From contig NC_087067.1 of assembly GCF_963678635.1 (NCBI RefSeq), forward strand, positions 13,122,844-13,186,843: DNA of 64,000 nt, in the 5' to 3' direction. Below the pieces are notes generated by a model. The model did not search any database and had not been told where the DNA came from. It was given only the letters and a program-made list of their open reading frames with translations. Within the stretch, counting starts at the first letter, position 1, and each line of letters begins with the position of its first letter. Made by a program: the position numbers and the translations under genes. Shown here piece by piece: positions 41,950-53,904 of this stretch. The stretch is from Symsagittifera roscoffensis (lineage: Eukaryota; Xenacoelomorpha; Acoela; Convolutidae).

Positions 41950-42449
41950 TGAAAGCTCTAAGTGACCGAAGAAAAACTAAGCCAGGGTTTCAACCAAAGC
42001 AAAAGTCGCCGTTACAAGTCTAAGTTTTTAGAAAACACAACTTCTCTATATTTTTAAAAGAAAACTGCTGCTTCTGAAAAAAAATTCCTCCAAAATTTTA
42101 GCTGAATTCTCTTGTCCGACAGTTCTCTTTCTTTTCCTACTTTTTTGTTCAGTAAGAGGTATCTTTTTGCGAGACCCTAATTAGGAAGGAAATCTTGTTG
42201 AAAAATGTAAGAAAACATTTGGGACTTAGAACTAACTCAAACTGAAAGTTCGACTTTCAGTTTAGTGTTTTTTGACTGACTACTTGCAAAAAAATTTGCG
42301 GCTTTTTATAAACCAAAGCTTGGTCGAGCCAGTCATGCTGCTCAACTACTTTAAAAACTGTTTGGCAAATGTCAGAAGCATGTAAGAAAAACATCAAGAA
42401 AACACTTGATCAGGTTAAGTTTCAATGATCATCCGAAATATTATGATAA

Positions 42450-44320
42450 TCTATTTCTATCTATTATATATTTAAATGCGGGCTTCACTATCTCGCCATG
42501 TTTAAGCTTCTTCAACGTATTATTTTTGCATGTTTACGCTATATCGTATATTGCAATGGTTATTTTTTTTTCGATTTTTCAGTTTGATTTTAGTGGTTAT
42601 TTTACCGAGTTTAAATTGAGCAGCCCAATATCGAATTAGCGGTTGCGAATTTGGCCTCCAATTTTGAATGCCCGAATCATTTTCATTTTAGCTAACAAGA
42701 TAAGACGATTTTTGAGAGATTTTCAAAAATTATTTGAAATTTCAAATAACCAAATAATTTAAAAAACTCGAAGTTCCCAACCCTGTAGTTGAGCGCTGTC
42801 AGAGTACTCTAAGGAGTTACAAATCTTGCCTCCAAATGTTCAAATCCTTGTAGTTTTCGAGATATGACGGTTTTTGTGATTTTTTCAGAAAATTTCAAGA
42901 AAACATATACATTTTTTTTCGCAAAATCTGAAATTCCCAACCCTGTTGTTGGGTTCCGTCAAATTAATCTCAAAGATTGCGAATATTGCCTCCAAATATG
43001 ACTGCTCAATTCTTTTTAGTTTTCGAGATATGACGTTTTATGTAATTTTTTCAAAAATTTTCAGAAAACTTAAATTATGATTATTTTTTTAAAATCTGAA
43101 ATTCCCAACCCTAAAGTTGGGTACTGTCAGAGTACTATCAAGGATCGCGAATCTTGCCTCCAACTATGATTGCTCAAATTGTTGTAGTTTTCGAGATATG
43201 ATGTTTTTTGTGATTTTTTCAAAAATTTTCAGAAAATTTTATTTAATTATTTCTCCAAATTTGAAATTCCCAACCTTGTAGTTGGGTGCTGCCAGAGTAC
43301 TCTAAGGGGTAACAAATCTTGCCTCCAAATATCACTGTTCAAATCTTTGTAGTTTTCGAGATATGACGTCTTTTGTGATTTTTTCAAAAAAAATTTCAGA
43401 AAACTTACATTAATTTTTTTTGCAAAATCTGAAATTCTCAACCCTGTAGTTAGGTCGTGTCAAAGTACTCTCAAAGATTGCAAATCTTGCCTCCAAGTGT
43501 GACTGCTCAAATTGTAGTAGTTTTTGAGATATGACGTTTTTTGTGATTTTTTCATAAATTTACAGAAAACTTAAATTACTATTATTCTTTTAACATCTGA
43601 AATTCCCAACCCTGTAGTTAGGTCCTGTCAGAGTACTCTCAAGGATTGCGAATCTTGCCTCCAAATATGACTGCCCAATTTTTTGTAGTTTTCGAGATGT
43701 GACGTTTTTTGTGATTTTTTCAAAATTTTCAGAAAAATGAAATTATTATTTTTTCGAGATTCGAAATTCCCAACACTATAGTTCAGTGTTGTCATGATAC
43801 TCTAAAGAGTTGCAAATCTTGCCACATGCAAATGATAAACGCGACTGCTCAACTGCTTTTAGTTTACGAGATGTGACGTTTTTGATTTTTTCAAAATTTC
43901 TCAAAGAAATTATCTACAAAGAAATTCAAAAAATTTGAAACTACCAGGTTGATGAAGATACAACCTTATTGTCAGCGTACACCCAGGCGTCTCAAATCTT
44001 GCCTCCTAATATGAATGCTCAAATCCTTTTAGTTTCCGAGATTAGACGTTTTTTTTCAATTTTTGTTTTTCGGGGTTCCTTACCCTATAGTAGGGTGCTC
44101 TCAGGGACTTTCAGTGGTTGCAAAGCTGGCCTCCAAGTTTCTCCAGAGGCCCATTAAGTTTTAGAGATGACGCTTTTAAAATAGGAGTTAAAAAAATTTA
44201 AAGTTTGTAATTGGGTGCAGTCAGAGTACACTAAAAGTTTGCAGATGTTGTTTCCAATATATGCGGTTTTTACTGAGTTGTCGAAAAATTTCGAAGCACC
44301 GAAGGTGCGTTAAACGCTAG
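42450..44320 (+). mobile_element. Non-autonomous Helitron-like insertion
   Basis: The 1,871-bp insertion splits a tRNA unit whose uninterrupted form reads ATGATAATCGTATTTAAG. The left part ends ATGATAA, the insert starts TCTATTTCTATC and ends CGCTAG, and the host resumes TTGTATTTAAG. This is insertion between A and T without target duplication, a 5' TC, a 3' CTAG, and a hairpin GCACC-GAA-GGTGC (44296-44308) 8 bases before CTAG, as Helitrons have. No Rep/helicase frame is present. Its body is a satellite. Confidence 0.75.
42610..44260. repeat. Satellite of about 165-bp units inside the Helitron-like element
   Basis: About nine diverged units, each with AAATTCCCAACCCTGTAGTT, then GTCAGAGTACTCT, then AATCTTGCCTCCAAATATGA, then GTTTTCGAGATATGACG and an AT-rich end. 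Anchors near 42776, 42936, 43105, 43269, 43435, 43605, 43769, 43941 and 44080. Non-coding. Confidence 0.88.
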
Positions 44321-44426
44321 TTGTATTTAAGCTTTGAAACGTTTTTTAATGCCAAATTTACGTACAACGCATTTTCAAAGAATGGGAAAAAAGGTTACAA
44401 CAAAACAACAAAAAAGACTTCTTGCC

Positions 44427-44508
44427 CGCTGCGAGTAGGGTTCGAACCTACGCGGGAAAATCCCATTGGATTTCAAGTCCAACGCCTCAACCACTCGGCC
44501 ATCGCAGC
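44427..44508 (-). tRNA. tRNA-Ser (UGA)
   Basis: All stems pair; the T stem is fully Watson-Crick (GTAGG/CCTAC), the only copy where this is so. One D-arm change (TGAGG where others have TTAAGG). It lies directly right of the Helitron-like insertion. Confidence 0.82.
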
Positions 44509-45110
44509 TGAAAGCACTATGTGACAGAAGAAAAACTAAGCCAGGGTTTCAACCAAAGCAAAAGTCGCCGTTACAAGTCTAAGTTTTTAGAAAACACAAC
44601 TTCTGTATATTTTTAGAAGAAAACTGCTGCTTCTGAAAATAAATTCCTTCAAAATTTTAGCTGAATTCTTTTGTCCGACAGTCCGCTTTCTTTTCCTACT
44701 TTTTTATTCAGTAAGAGGTACATTTTTGCGAGACCCTAATTAGGAAGGAAATCTCGTTGAAAAATGTAAGAAAACATTTGGGACTTAGAACTAACTCAAA
44801 CTGAAAACTTCGACTTTCAGTCTAGTGTTTTTTGACTGACTACTTGCAAACAAATTTGCGGCTTTTTATGAACCAAAGCTTAGTCGAGCCTTTCATGCTG
44901 CTCAACTACTTTAAAAACTGTTTGGCAAATGTCAGAAGCATGTAAGAAAAATATGAAGAAAACACTTGATCAGGTTAAGTTTCAATGATCATCATCCGAA
45001 ACATTATGATAATCGTATTTAAGCTTTGAAACGTTTTTAATGCCAAATTTACGTACAACGCACTTTCAAAAAATGGAAAAAACTGGTTACAACAAAAAAG
45101 ACTTCTTGCC

Positions 45111-45192
45111 CGCTGCGAGCAGGGTTCGAACCGACGCGGGAAAATCCCATTGGATTTCAAGTCCAACGCCTTAACCACTCGGCCATCGCAGC
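45111..45192 (-). tRNA. tRNA-Ser (UGA)
   Basis: Consensus stems. The T stem reads GTCGG/CCTGC, with a T-C mismatch from one substitution shared with the next unit, showing those two units are recent duplicates. T6 terminator kept. Confidence 0.78.
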
Positions 45193-45794
45193 TGAAAGCA
45201 CTATGTGACAGAAGAAAAACTAAGCCAGGGTTTCAACCAAAGCAAAAGTCGCCGTTACAAGTCTAAGTTTTTAGAAAACACAACTTCTGTATATTTTTAG
45301 AAGAAAACTGCTGCTTCTGAAAATAAATTCCTTCAAAATTTTAGCTGAATTCTTTTGTCCGACAGTCCGCTTTCTTTTCCTACTTTTTTATTCAGTAAGA
45401 GGTACATTTTTGCGAGACCCTAATTAGGAAGGAAATCTTGTTGAAAAATGTAAGAAAACATTTGGGACTTAGAACTAACTCAAACTGAAAACTTCGACTT
45501 TCAGTCTAGTGTTTTTTGACTGACTACTTGCAAACAAATTTGCGGCTTTTTATGAACCAAAGCTTAGTCGAGCCTTTCATGCTGCTCAACTACTTTAAAA
45601 ACTGTTTGGCAAATGTCAGAAGCATGTAAGAAAAATATGAAGAAAACACTTGATCAGGTTAAGTTTCAATGATCATCATCCGAAATATTATGATAATCGT
45701 ATTTAAGCTTTGAAACGTTTTTAATGCCAAATTTACGTACAACGCACTTTCAAAAAATGGAAAAAACTGGTTACAACAAAAAAGACTTCTTGCC

Positions 45795-45876
45795 CGCTGC
45801 GAGCAGGGTTCGAACCGACGCGGGAAAATCCCATTGGATTTCAAGTCCAACGCCTTAACCACTCGGCCATCGCAGC
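45795..45876 (-). tRNA. tRNA-Ser (UGA)
   Basis: Identical to 45111-45192; the whole 684-bp unit is nearly unchanged between them. Confidence 0.78.
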
Positions 45877-46467
45877 TGAAAGCTCTAAGTGACAGAAGAA
45901 AAACTAGGCCAGGGTTTCAACCAAAGCAAAAGTCGCCGTTACAAGTCTAAGTTTTCAGAAAACACAACTTCTTTATATTTCTAAAAGAAAACTGCTGCTT
46001 CTGAAAAAAATTCCTCCAAAATTTTAGCTGAATTCTTTTGTCCGACAGTCCGCTTTCTTTTCCTACTTTTTTATTCAGTAAGAGGTATATTTTTTGCGAG
46101 ACCCTAATTAGGAAGGAAATCTTGTTGAAAAATGTAAGAAAACATTTGGGGCTTAGAACTAACTTAAACTGAAAACTTCGACTTTCAGTTTAGTGTTTTT
46201 TGACTGACTACTAGCAAACAAATTTGCGGCTTTTTATAAACCAAAGCTTAGTCGAGCCAGTCATGCTGCTCAACTACTTTAAAAACTGTTTGGCAAATGC
46301 CAGAAGTATGTAAGAAATACATGATCCGGTTAAGTTTCAATGATCATCATCCGAAATTTTATGATAATCGTATTTAAGCTTTGAGACGTTTTTATGCCAA
46401 ATTTAAACGCACTTTCAAAGAATGGAAAAAAATGGTTACAACAAAACAACAAAAAAGACTTCTTGCC

Positions 46468-46549
46468 CGCCGCGAGCAGGGTTCAAACCTCCGCGGGAAA
46501 ATTCCATTGGATTTCAAGTCCAAGGCCTTAACCACTCGGCCATCGCAGC
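46468..46549 (-). pseudogene. tRNA-Ser, degenerate
   Basis: Acceptor mismatch (GCTGCGA against TCGCGGC), T loop TTTGAAC spoiling the B box, and a changed anticodon-arm flank. The unit's right flank is also altered. Probably a pseudogene. Confidence 0.65.
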
Positions 46550-47132
46550 TGAAAGCTCAAAGTGACAGAAGAAAAACTAAGCGATTGTTTCAACCAAAGC
46601 AAAATTCGCCGTTACAAGTCTAAGTTTTTAGAAAACACAACTTCTGTACATTTCTACAAGAAAACTGCTGCTTCTGAAAAAAAATTCCTCCAAAATTTTA
46701 GCTGAATTCTTTTGTCCGACAGTCCGCTTTCTTTTCCTACTTTTTTATTCAGTAAGCTGTTTTTTTTGCGAGACCCTAATTAGGAAGGAAATCTTGTTGA
46801 AAAATGTAAGAAAACATTTGGGACTTAGAACTAACTCAAACTGAAAACTTCGACTTTCAGTTTAGTGTTTTTTGACTGACTATTGGCAAACAAGTTTGCG
46901 GCTTTTTATAAACGAAAGCTTAGCCGAGACAATCATGCTGCTCAATTACTTTAAAAACTGTTTGGCAATTGTCAGAAGCAAATAAAAAAACACATGAAGA
47001 AAAGACTTGATCAGGCTTAGTTTCATTGATCATCATCCAAAAAGGTATGAAAATTGTATTTAACTATTGAAAAAAATTTTGATGCCAAAAATACGTATAA
47101 CCTACATTCAAAAAAGGAAAACTCTTCTTATC

Positions 47133-47214
47133 CGCTGCGAGCAGGGTTCAAACCTACGCGGCAAAATCCCATAGGATTTCAAATCGAACGCCTTAATCAC
47201 TCGGCCATTGCAGC
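47133..47214 (-). pseudogene. tRNA-Ser pseudogene, right end of array
   Basis: Same degenerate class as 2384 and 12474 (spoiled B box, altered anticodon stem), but with further changes. It ends the array as those copies end theirs. Confidence 0.8.
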
Positions 47215-47865
47215 TGAACATTCACAGTGCAAGAAGAAACATTAACCCAGATATTTCCATCATTCTAAAGTCTGGAACGATCTAAATTTTTTTTTTGAAA
47301 AAACAAATCCAAAACTTTCAATAAGATGAACTCAACTCAACTTCAAGGCTAAACTGCACCTTTCCACTTTTTGTCCAAAAGTTTGCGTTCACAGATTAAC
47401 TTCAGCCTGGAGTGAAACAACTAAGAACAGCAACACTCATGCATATAAAAACCAACTGTTAGCAAACCGATTCGCGCTACGGAGTTACTTGAAATTTTAC
47501 AAGATTCATATTTGGAAAAGTTTGTTAGAAAACTTTAAACTGTTCGCCAACTGATTCGCTTTATGAACCAACCTTGCTTGAATATTGAATAGCTTGCTTA
47601 GAAAAATTTGAATGGTTTCACAAGAATTGGCTTAGTAATGTGAATGGCTTCAATAAAAAACTTAATATTTTTCCATCCAACTTAATCGCTTCTTGAATTA
47701 ACTTATGAATTATTTCAAAAGTAAAATAACTTAACTTTAAAATGTTCAAAGTTTCATAGCTTGTTAACATAAATGAACTACCTATTTTTTGCGAGCCGAT
47801 TGATTGTCGGAGACGGGCTTGCTGGTGTTAATCAAATTACACGTTTTTTGTATTCATAAGACGCA

Positions 47866-48091
47866 ATGGTTAAGAAATACCAGCGAGCATAGCGTTTAAG
47901 ATCTTTCAGAGCAACCATCGATCATTTCAGAGCGCGAATTGGTTTTAGGGAAGATTAATTGAATTGTTTTATAGCTTGAAAAGCTTACTTGAAAAACTTT
48001 AATCTTCCCTAAAACCAATTCGCGCTCTGAAATAATCGATGGTTGCTCTGAATGATCTTAAACGTTATGCTCGCTGGTATTTCTTAACCAT
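47866..48091. repeat. Long hairpin 1 (93-bp arms, 40-base loop)
   Basis: Arms 47866-47958 and 47999-48091, three mismatches in 93 by my reading. The loop (47959-47998) starts TTGAATTGTTTTATAGCTTG. The arms show no similarity to those of the hairpin two bases to the right. Confidence 0.93.
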
Positions 48092-48092
48092 T

Positions 48093-48210
48093 CTTGATTT
48101 TTTCGAGAACTTACATGCTTTATAAGACTAATTGAATTGTTTTCTAGCTTAAATAGCTTCCTTGAAAAAGGTTAGTCTTATAAAGCATGTAAGCTCTCGA
48201 AAAAATCAAG
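48093..48210. repeat. Long hairpin 2 (39-bp arms, 40-base loop like hairpin 1)
   Basis: Arms 48093-48131 and 48172-48210, one mismatch. The loop (48132-48171) is the same length as that of hairpin 1 and matches it at about 34 of 40 positions, while the stems are unrelated. Confidence 0.93.
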
Positions 48211-48799
48211 TATTCTTAAACAAGCTCTTGAAGCTATAAAAAATTGAAACATTTCAAGTTATTTCTTAGATAAAAATAGTTTTACAAAAGTTTTACAAAG
48301 CCCAAGTTCTAAGCAAGCAGTTCAAAGAATAAAGCTTTGAAATGTTTAGATTTATTACCTAGAACAAATCGGTTTGATGAAAGATTTTTTTTTCTAAGCA
48401 GGCTATTAAAACTATAGAACTTCGAAATAAAATATGGTTTTTTATAGACTGATTAGGTTTGCAAAGTTTACCTTTTTCTCAAGTCATTTCGGCGATCAAT
48501 TTTTGAAATTTTTTAATAATTTTTATAGTATGAACCGGTTTGCAGAAAGTTTAATTTTCATTTTTCTAAAAATGATATTTTTGCAATGAAACTTTGAAAT
48601 TTTTCATGTTACTTAATAGACCAATTCGATTTGCAATAAAAGCTTTTCAAGCAAGCCAATTCAGCTATGAAACTTAGAAATTTTTCAAATCTTTCTATAG
48701 ACGGACTCAGTTAGCAAAAATTTAACTATTTCTTTCAAAAAAACTGTTTCCTAGACCGAAGCGCTTCGTGAAAATCTTTTCCAGACAAATTTCGTTTTT

Positions 48800-50800
48800 T
48801 GTTAACTACCATTTTTTGACTAAATATTTTTTATCATAAAAACGTATTGTTGTATTAAGCTCAAATTCGATGAAATAGTTTTTCTGTGGTCATTTTTTGT
48901 AAAGTTTTTCAGGTTTAGAGATTATCAGTTTGGCCAAATTGGGACAATTAACGCGCGTTAGATTTTATGCTATTGATGCGTAGGCGGAGTTTCCATTCGT
49001 CATAGAAGTCGTTCAAAATTGAATTGAGGTATGCTTTTTGGTGTAATTATTAATTTGCTATATTCAAAATAAGTCATTTTGCTTTTCATATAGCGTATGC
49101 GGAAATCATTGGAAAAAAACTCATTTTTTCAATGGTATCTTTTTTTTCTGAAAATTCTCTTAAAGTGAACTCTACTCCATCAACCTTAAAAAACATTTGG
49201 AAGTACCTTAATTTATACACTCCTAAAATTAAGTTGAAATCATTGCATAGAAGAAGCACAATGATCAAGGCTTACGATATACCCAAATTGGACCATTTAA
49301 TTATTTTTTAGATAATTTAAAAGACGGTGCGAACAGGGTCTGATTATACACTGGAAATTCTCTTCATTTCAAGTTCAGAAAATACTCGGCTAATGCAGCT
49401 GTTATTACTTTTCCTTCAGCTGAACTGACCGAAGTTGTTCACAAATTTCTTGTATTTTACTTCCTTTAATATAACAGGAACATGCCAGACAAGTGAATAT
49501 CAAATTGGCACTGGTACAAAACTTAGTAAGAAGAAACAAAGCCGACAATCTTTGAGCAGACACAAGTTGAGCCAAAAAAAAACGATTTAATAAAAACTTT
49601 ATGAGAATTAAGTCGCCATTGAAAATATAATGAACAACACTGAAACTTGCAATTACAATGAAAGTTGCTTGCAGCGCAAAAAAAAATCAGTGATCTGGCA
49701 TCTAAGCCGACAAGCTTTGAGCAGAAACTAATTGAACCGAAAAAAAATGTTTTAGAAACATTTTTTAAAATCTTTCAAGTCCCTCCCTGAAACTACAATG
49801 AACAACTATTGCATTTACAACTGCAAATAAAATTGCTTACAGTACAAGGAAAACGCATGATTTGGTTACTTAGCCGACAAATCATGAGCAGACAAAAGAA
49901 AGTCTGACAATTCATTTTGAATAGAAAAAAATTCAATTGTATACAATTGCAAAAAAAACGAGATCCTTCGAGATTCGATCCCAGACTTCAGCGAAGGAAC
50001 CGGGAAATGGGGAGGAACCTAGAAGTATTAAATAAATTGACCATACTAACTGATTCAACTGATTTTGTTAAACTAGTTAGTAAAACAGAATAAAACCTAT
50101 ATTCCGAAAGGATAATGCTTGATAATCGCAAGCGAAATTAAAATAGATGAAAACAATTCACGGGACAAAGGTTTCTCAGGCTGACACGACAAAAAATTCG
50201 AACTTTTTTGAGGCTTTGATTGCTAATAACATACATAAAGTTAGCTAAATTGGCTCAAAATTTTTTTCAAAATTTCCAGAAGCAGGCGTTATTTTTTGTG
50301 CATAAAAACTGCCGCTGCAAAAAATTAGGTCATAACATACAAAAAAAACTGATGAAATCCAACTATATACCCAAACAGGCAGCCTGAATTTTTTGCTGAT
50401 AGAAACAAAATCATAAAACTGCTCCGAAAAACCAAATAAGCAATTGTTAAGATGACTCTATCTAGTTGCTGCAAGCAAGATTAAAACATACGTCACAAAT
50501 TGTATTATTTATCAAATTCAAAACCTTAATCACTTGCCCGTTCTTCGGCTACTACTTCGTATCTTCAATCCAGCTGAAAAAATCTTGGACACTAGCCAAA
50601 AAACTCATGTTTAAAGAAACTTGACATTTGGCCTCAGAATCATGAGTACCACACTTAGTCCTCAGAGGTGAGAGGTGCGCATGCTTTTCATATTGCCATT
50701 TGATTGCGTCGGAAGTTGATGAAAATTAATCCCACACAGAGGCGAGGCGGATGTTCTCATCATTTGCGATACAACACAATTATAAAAAAAAAATCGAAAA
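48800..50800. other. Non-coding, dispersed repeats
   Basis: No gene seen. Stretches around 49500-49650, 49700-49850 and 49860-50150 are mutually similar (GCCGACAATCTTTGAGCAGA and AGTTGAGCC-like strings) and recur at 52430-52700 and 62640-62900, so this is an interspersed repeat family with internal duplication. Confidence 0.5.
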
Positions 50801-50849
50801 AAAGTTAAAAAACTAGGTGAACTAAAGTTTTCGTCTGCTGGATTAACGT

Positions 50850-52640
50850 GTTTAATTTTTTTTGAACTTGTAAAACTGATGCGGGACAAAACGCGTAATT
50901 TCCAAAACTGAACTTTGCCTAAATCCTTAATTGTTTCACGAATAAAATAAGTGAGAAATAAGAACATTTTTTCACATTTTGGATTTTTCCCCAAAACATA
51001 AGCTTTCTCTTACAAAAAATTAAAAAGTAACTGCTTCTGCAGTAAAAATTTGAGCAACTGCTTTTTTCAATGGAACATTTCATTTCAGATTCGATAGGTT
51101 AGTTTTTAAAAAGATTCAAAAAATTTCTAAAAATCAATGGAACATTTCATTTCAGATTCGATAGGTTAGTTTTTAAAAAGATTCAAAAAATTTCTTTTTG
51201 CAGTTGACTTTGCAAAAACCGTAACTTTGTTCTGTAAAACCAATTCTAGTCCGATAAATTCAAGGCTGGTTCGGGTTTTTCGGGTTTTACAAACTCGGGT
51301 TTTTCTATGGAAAAAACAAGCTGAAAATCGTCGAGTAGAGTAAAAACAACTCCCAAAAAACGGTCAAATTTTCAAAACTTTCACAAGATTGAACTTTACA
51401 CTTCTTTCAGAAAAAAATTGGGCAACGTAAATATGAAGGTAAACTTCCAACAATATGAGTGTGTCGATAAAATCTATGATATCAGATTTGGCATAATATT
51501 CATCGTCGAAAAGTCCAAAATACGATCAACAAATCAGAAAATTGAAACTTCCGAGAATCATAGTTTTTTGTGTAAAAAAAGGGCGTAGCCGCTTTGCAGA
51601 AAAAATTAACCCAACCTGGTTTGGATTTAACCCACGTTTTTCAGGGTAGCTTTCGAAAAAAAGTCAAAAATTTTAAAAAACTGACAAAATATTGACTTAT
51701 CCGAGGGGCCATGAGTTTTCGTGTTAAAAAAATTGAGCGTAGTCACAAATCAAAAAAGCTTTTCATCACTCGTGCTTGATTCACTCGTGGATTGAACCCA
51801 AAATCACACTCAGCGAAAGAAGGGTGTTTTCGGTAAATTTTTTTAAAAATTAGGGAAAACGCTCAAAAAATCAAAAGTTGTTTTTTCAAAAGAGGTTTCT
51901 CACTACCCGTTTTTGCCCATGAACCGAAAACCTCAGTTTCGGGAGCTTAGTTTTTGAGAAAAATTAGAAACGATTCAAAAATGGACGAAAATGAAAAATT
52001 TGGCTCTTCCGAGGCCCATAAATTAATGCGTGAAAAAAGGTTGGGCGTAGCGGCTGATGAAGGGGAGCTTTTCAAATTTGTTCTGTTCATTGAAACAAAT
52101 TCTCAGACTTGTTAGGTTAGTTTTTGAGAAAACGCAAAAAAAAATCAAAAATATTGGTCAAATATTCTCCTACAGACTTTTTTTGAAGGCTGTAGATAAA
52201 GGAGTAAAACAAAAAAAGACCAGGGGAGTATGCAGGCACACAAGAATGTTGGCGGTATTTTTAAGAATACCCCTTTTGAAATAAAATTTTCCAAAGCGTC
52301 TCAAAAAACAATAAAATAAAAAATCCGCTCTGATACACTTTAATAATACTTATTTCGATATCAAACGGAAATTCAAGTCGAAAATGGCAAGTAAGACATT
52401 TGAAACTCAATTTAGCAACTGAACAAAACTTACGAAGTAGAAATAAGTCCGACATTTTTTGAGCAGACACCAGTTGAGCTGAAAAAAGCTTAGTTTAAAA
52501 AAAGTTCAAGTCTATCCTGAATTTACCATGTAGTAACTATTACCCACGCAGTAATCAATTTTAAATTTTCATGAAATTGAGCATGTCAGCTGCATAGTGA
52601 TTCAACTGATTTTGTTAAAGTATTTGTTAACTGAAAAAAA
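50850..52640 (+). repeat. Interspersed repeat, left copy of a direct pair
   Basis: Collinear but diverged match to about 61275-62760: shared landmarks are AAAACGCGTAATTTCCAAAA, the CTGCTTCTGCAG region, several ACTTTTCCGAGGGCCAT-type units, and ACAGACTTTTT..GAAGGCTGTAGA. No convincing coding frame in either copy. Confidence 0.6.
51067..51195 (+). repeat. 62-bp perfect direct repeat
   Basis: 51067-51128 and 51134-51195 are identical (starting TCAATGGAACATTTCATTTC), separated by five A. The right-hand member of the 1.8-kb pair lacks the duplication, so it is recent. Confidence 0.92.
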
Positions 52641-53880
52641 CCTACATTCCGATTTGATAATGCTTGCGAATCGCAATCGAAATGAATTGACAGAAAAAGT
52701 TTACCAAACAAACCGAAGAGTAACCGATTAGTTTTTACAGCTTTTCACGAAACGCAATAGGAAAAACAGTTTTCTTCTTTTCAGGTTTAAAGTTTTCAAA
52801 TTAAATTTCAGAATGGCTCATTCTGTACTTTTGATCCACCTAAGCACTACGAGGCTAAACTGTGCATTGGATAAGCGCACAATTTTGTGGCTGTTTGTTC
52901 CTGGACTCCAGAGACAAGACTCTGAACATGTTAAAACTTTGTCGGAACGATCAAAGAAAATGAAAGATTAAAAGAAGAACAAAGGGAGCGTTTTTGTTGT
53001 GGATTCCGCTTAAAATTCCCAAAATTCACAGTTTGGCCTCGTAATGAAAAAAAAGAAACTTTTTATCAAAAAAAGCATCACTTTGGTTTCAGCATGATTT
53101 GAAGATTCACGTGAAAATAAAACAAATACATTCTAAAGATACTTTCTAAATATATTTTATAGGATAACTTTTATGAAAATTTGTCAAAAATGAATGGAAA
53201 TAATTTAATGATACAACAAAGCCAAATAACATGATAAAAGTTTCTATAAACTCTACAGCGAACGTAATTTGCCTTCATTTTAGCTGATTGATTTAAAACG
53301 CACTTGAAACAATTGCGTTAGACCGTAAGAGTCTAATTTGAGGTAGACTTTTCAGGAATAAAACTCAACTAGTCAAGTCTAGCGTTGAAAGTTTAAGTTG
53401 GCGCCATTTGAGACAATTAAGCTTTTTAACGGAAGCCACGAGAACAACAGTAAAAATTAATCAATAAGTAACATTTAATTATAATACAAAGACTCAAAAT
53501 TGAAATTATTCACGCTTTTTCCCCTGCTAGATTAGTTTTTGTAATTGAAGAGCTTTCAGCAAAAGAAATTGAATAAAAATTTAAATTAAATCAAAAACCA
53601 AACGGCGAAAAGTCAAGTTTGAGCGTGAACAATTCTCAAGACTTTCCCGAAAAAACACATGGCCTGAATAAGTGTCTTCACTTTGTGAATTAGCCTGAAA
53701 AAAAGCGGGACTAAATTCTAAAAAATTATCTATCCGTCAAAATTTTTTTAGGTGTTTTAAAGGTAAAATCAAGTACCACAAAACCTTTTAACTTCCTAAA
53801 AAAATTCAAGTGTTGAGAAAAAGCCAGTTTTAAAAGTTTTTCGAATAGCAAAATATGTATTTAAATCAAAAAATGGAATA
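52640..53880. other. No gene seen
   Basis: AT-rich sequence without long open frames or clear exon signals. Scattered fragments resemble the repeats at 54430 and 60300 (for example AAGTGTTGAGAAAAAGCC near 53810). Confidence 0.4.
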
Positions 53881-53904
53881 ACTCTCGTTTTTAGAAGCAA
53901 CACA

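Larger units (their letters stand above)
40633..47460. repeat. tRNA-Ser tandem array, segment III
   Basis: Seven units whose tRNA starts are 690, 2559, 684, 684, 673 and 665 bp apart; the large gap is the Helitron-like insertion at 42450-44320. The first unit is partial: it begins 44 bases upstream of where its own tRNA 5' end would be. The stretch 40961-41030 lost about 50 bases. The right edge runs into unrelated repeats at AAAAACCAACTGTTAG (47448). Confidence 0.9.
47460..48800. repeat. Degenerate short tandem repeats
   Basis: Weak repeats of about 80-90 bp around variants of GACCAATTCGATTTGCAA followed by CTTTTCAAGCAAGC-like and GAAATTTTTCAA-like strings. Two long hairpins are embedded in them. 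No gene. Confidence 0.55.

Noticed and set aside
48915-49300. Possible terminal inverted repeats (GGCCAAATTGGG and CCCAAATTGGACC)
   Set aside because: Only about a dozen imperfect bases match, with no target duplication or frame between them.
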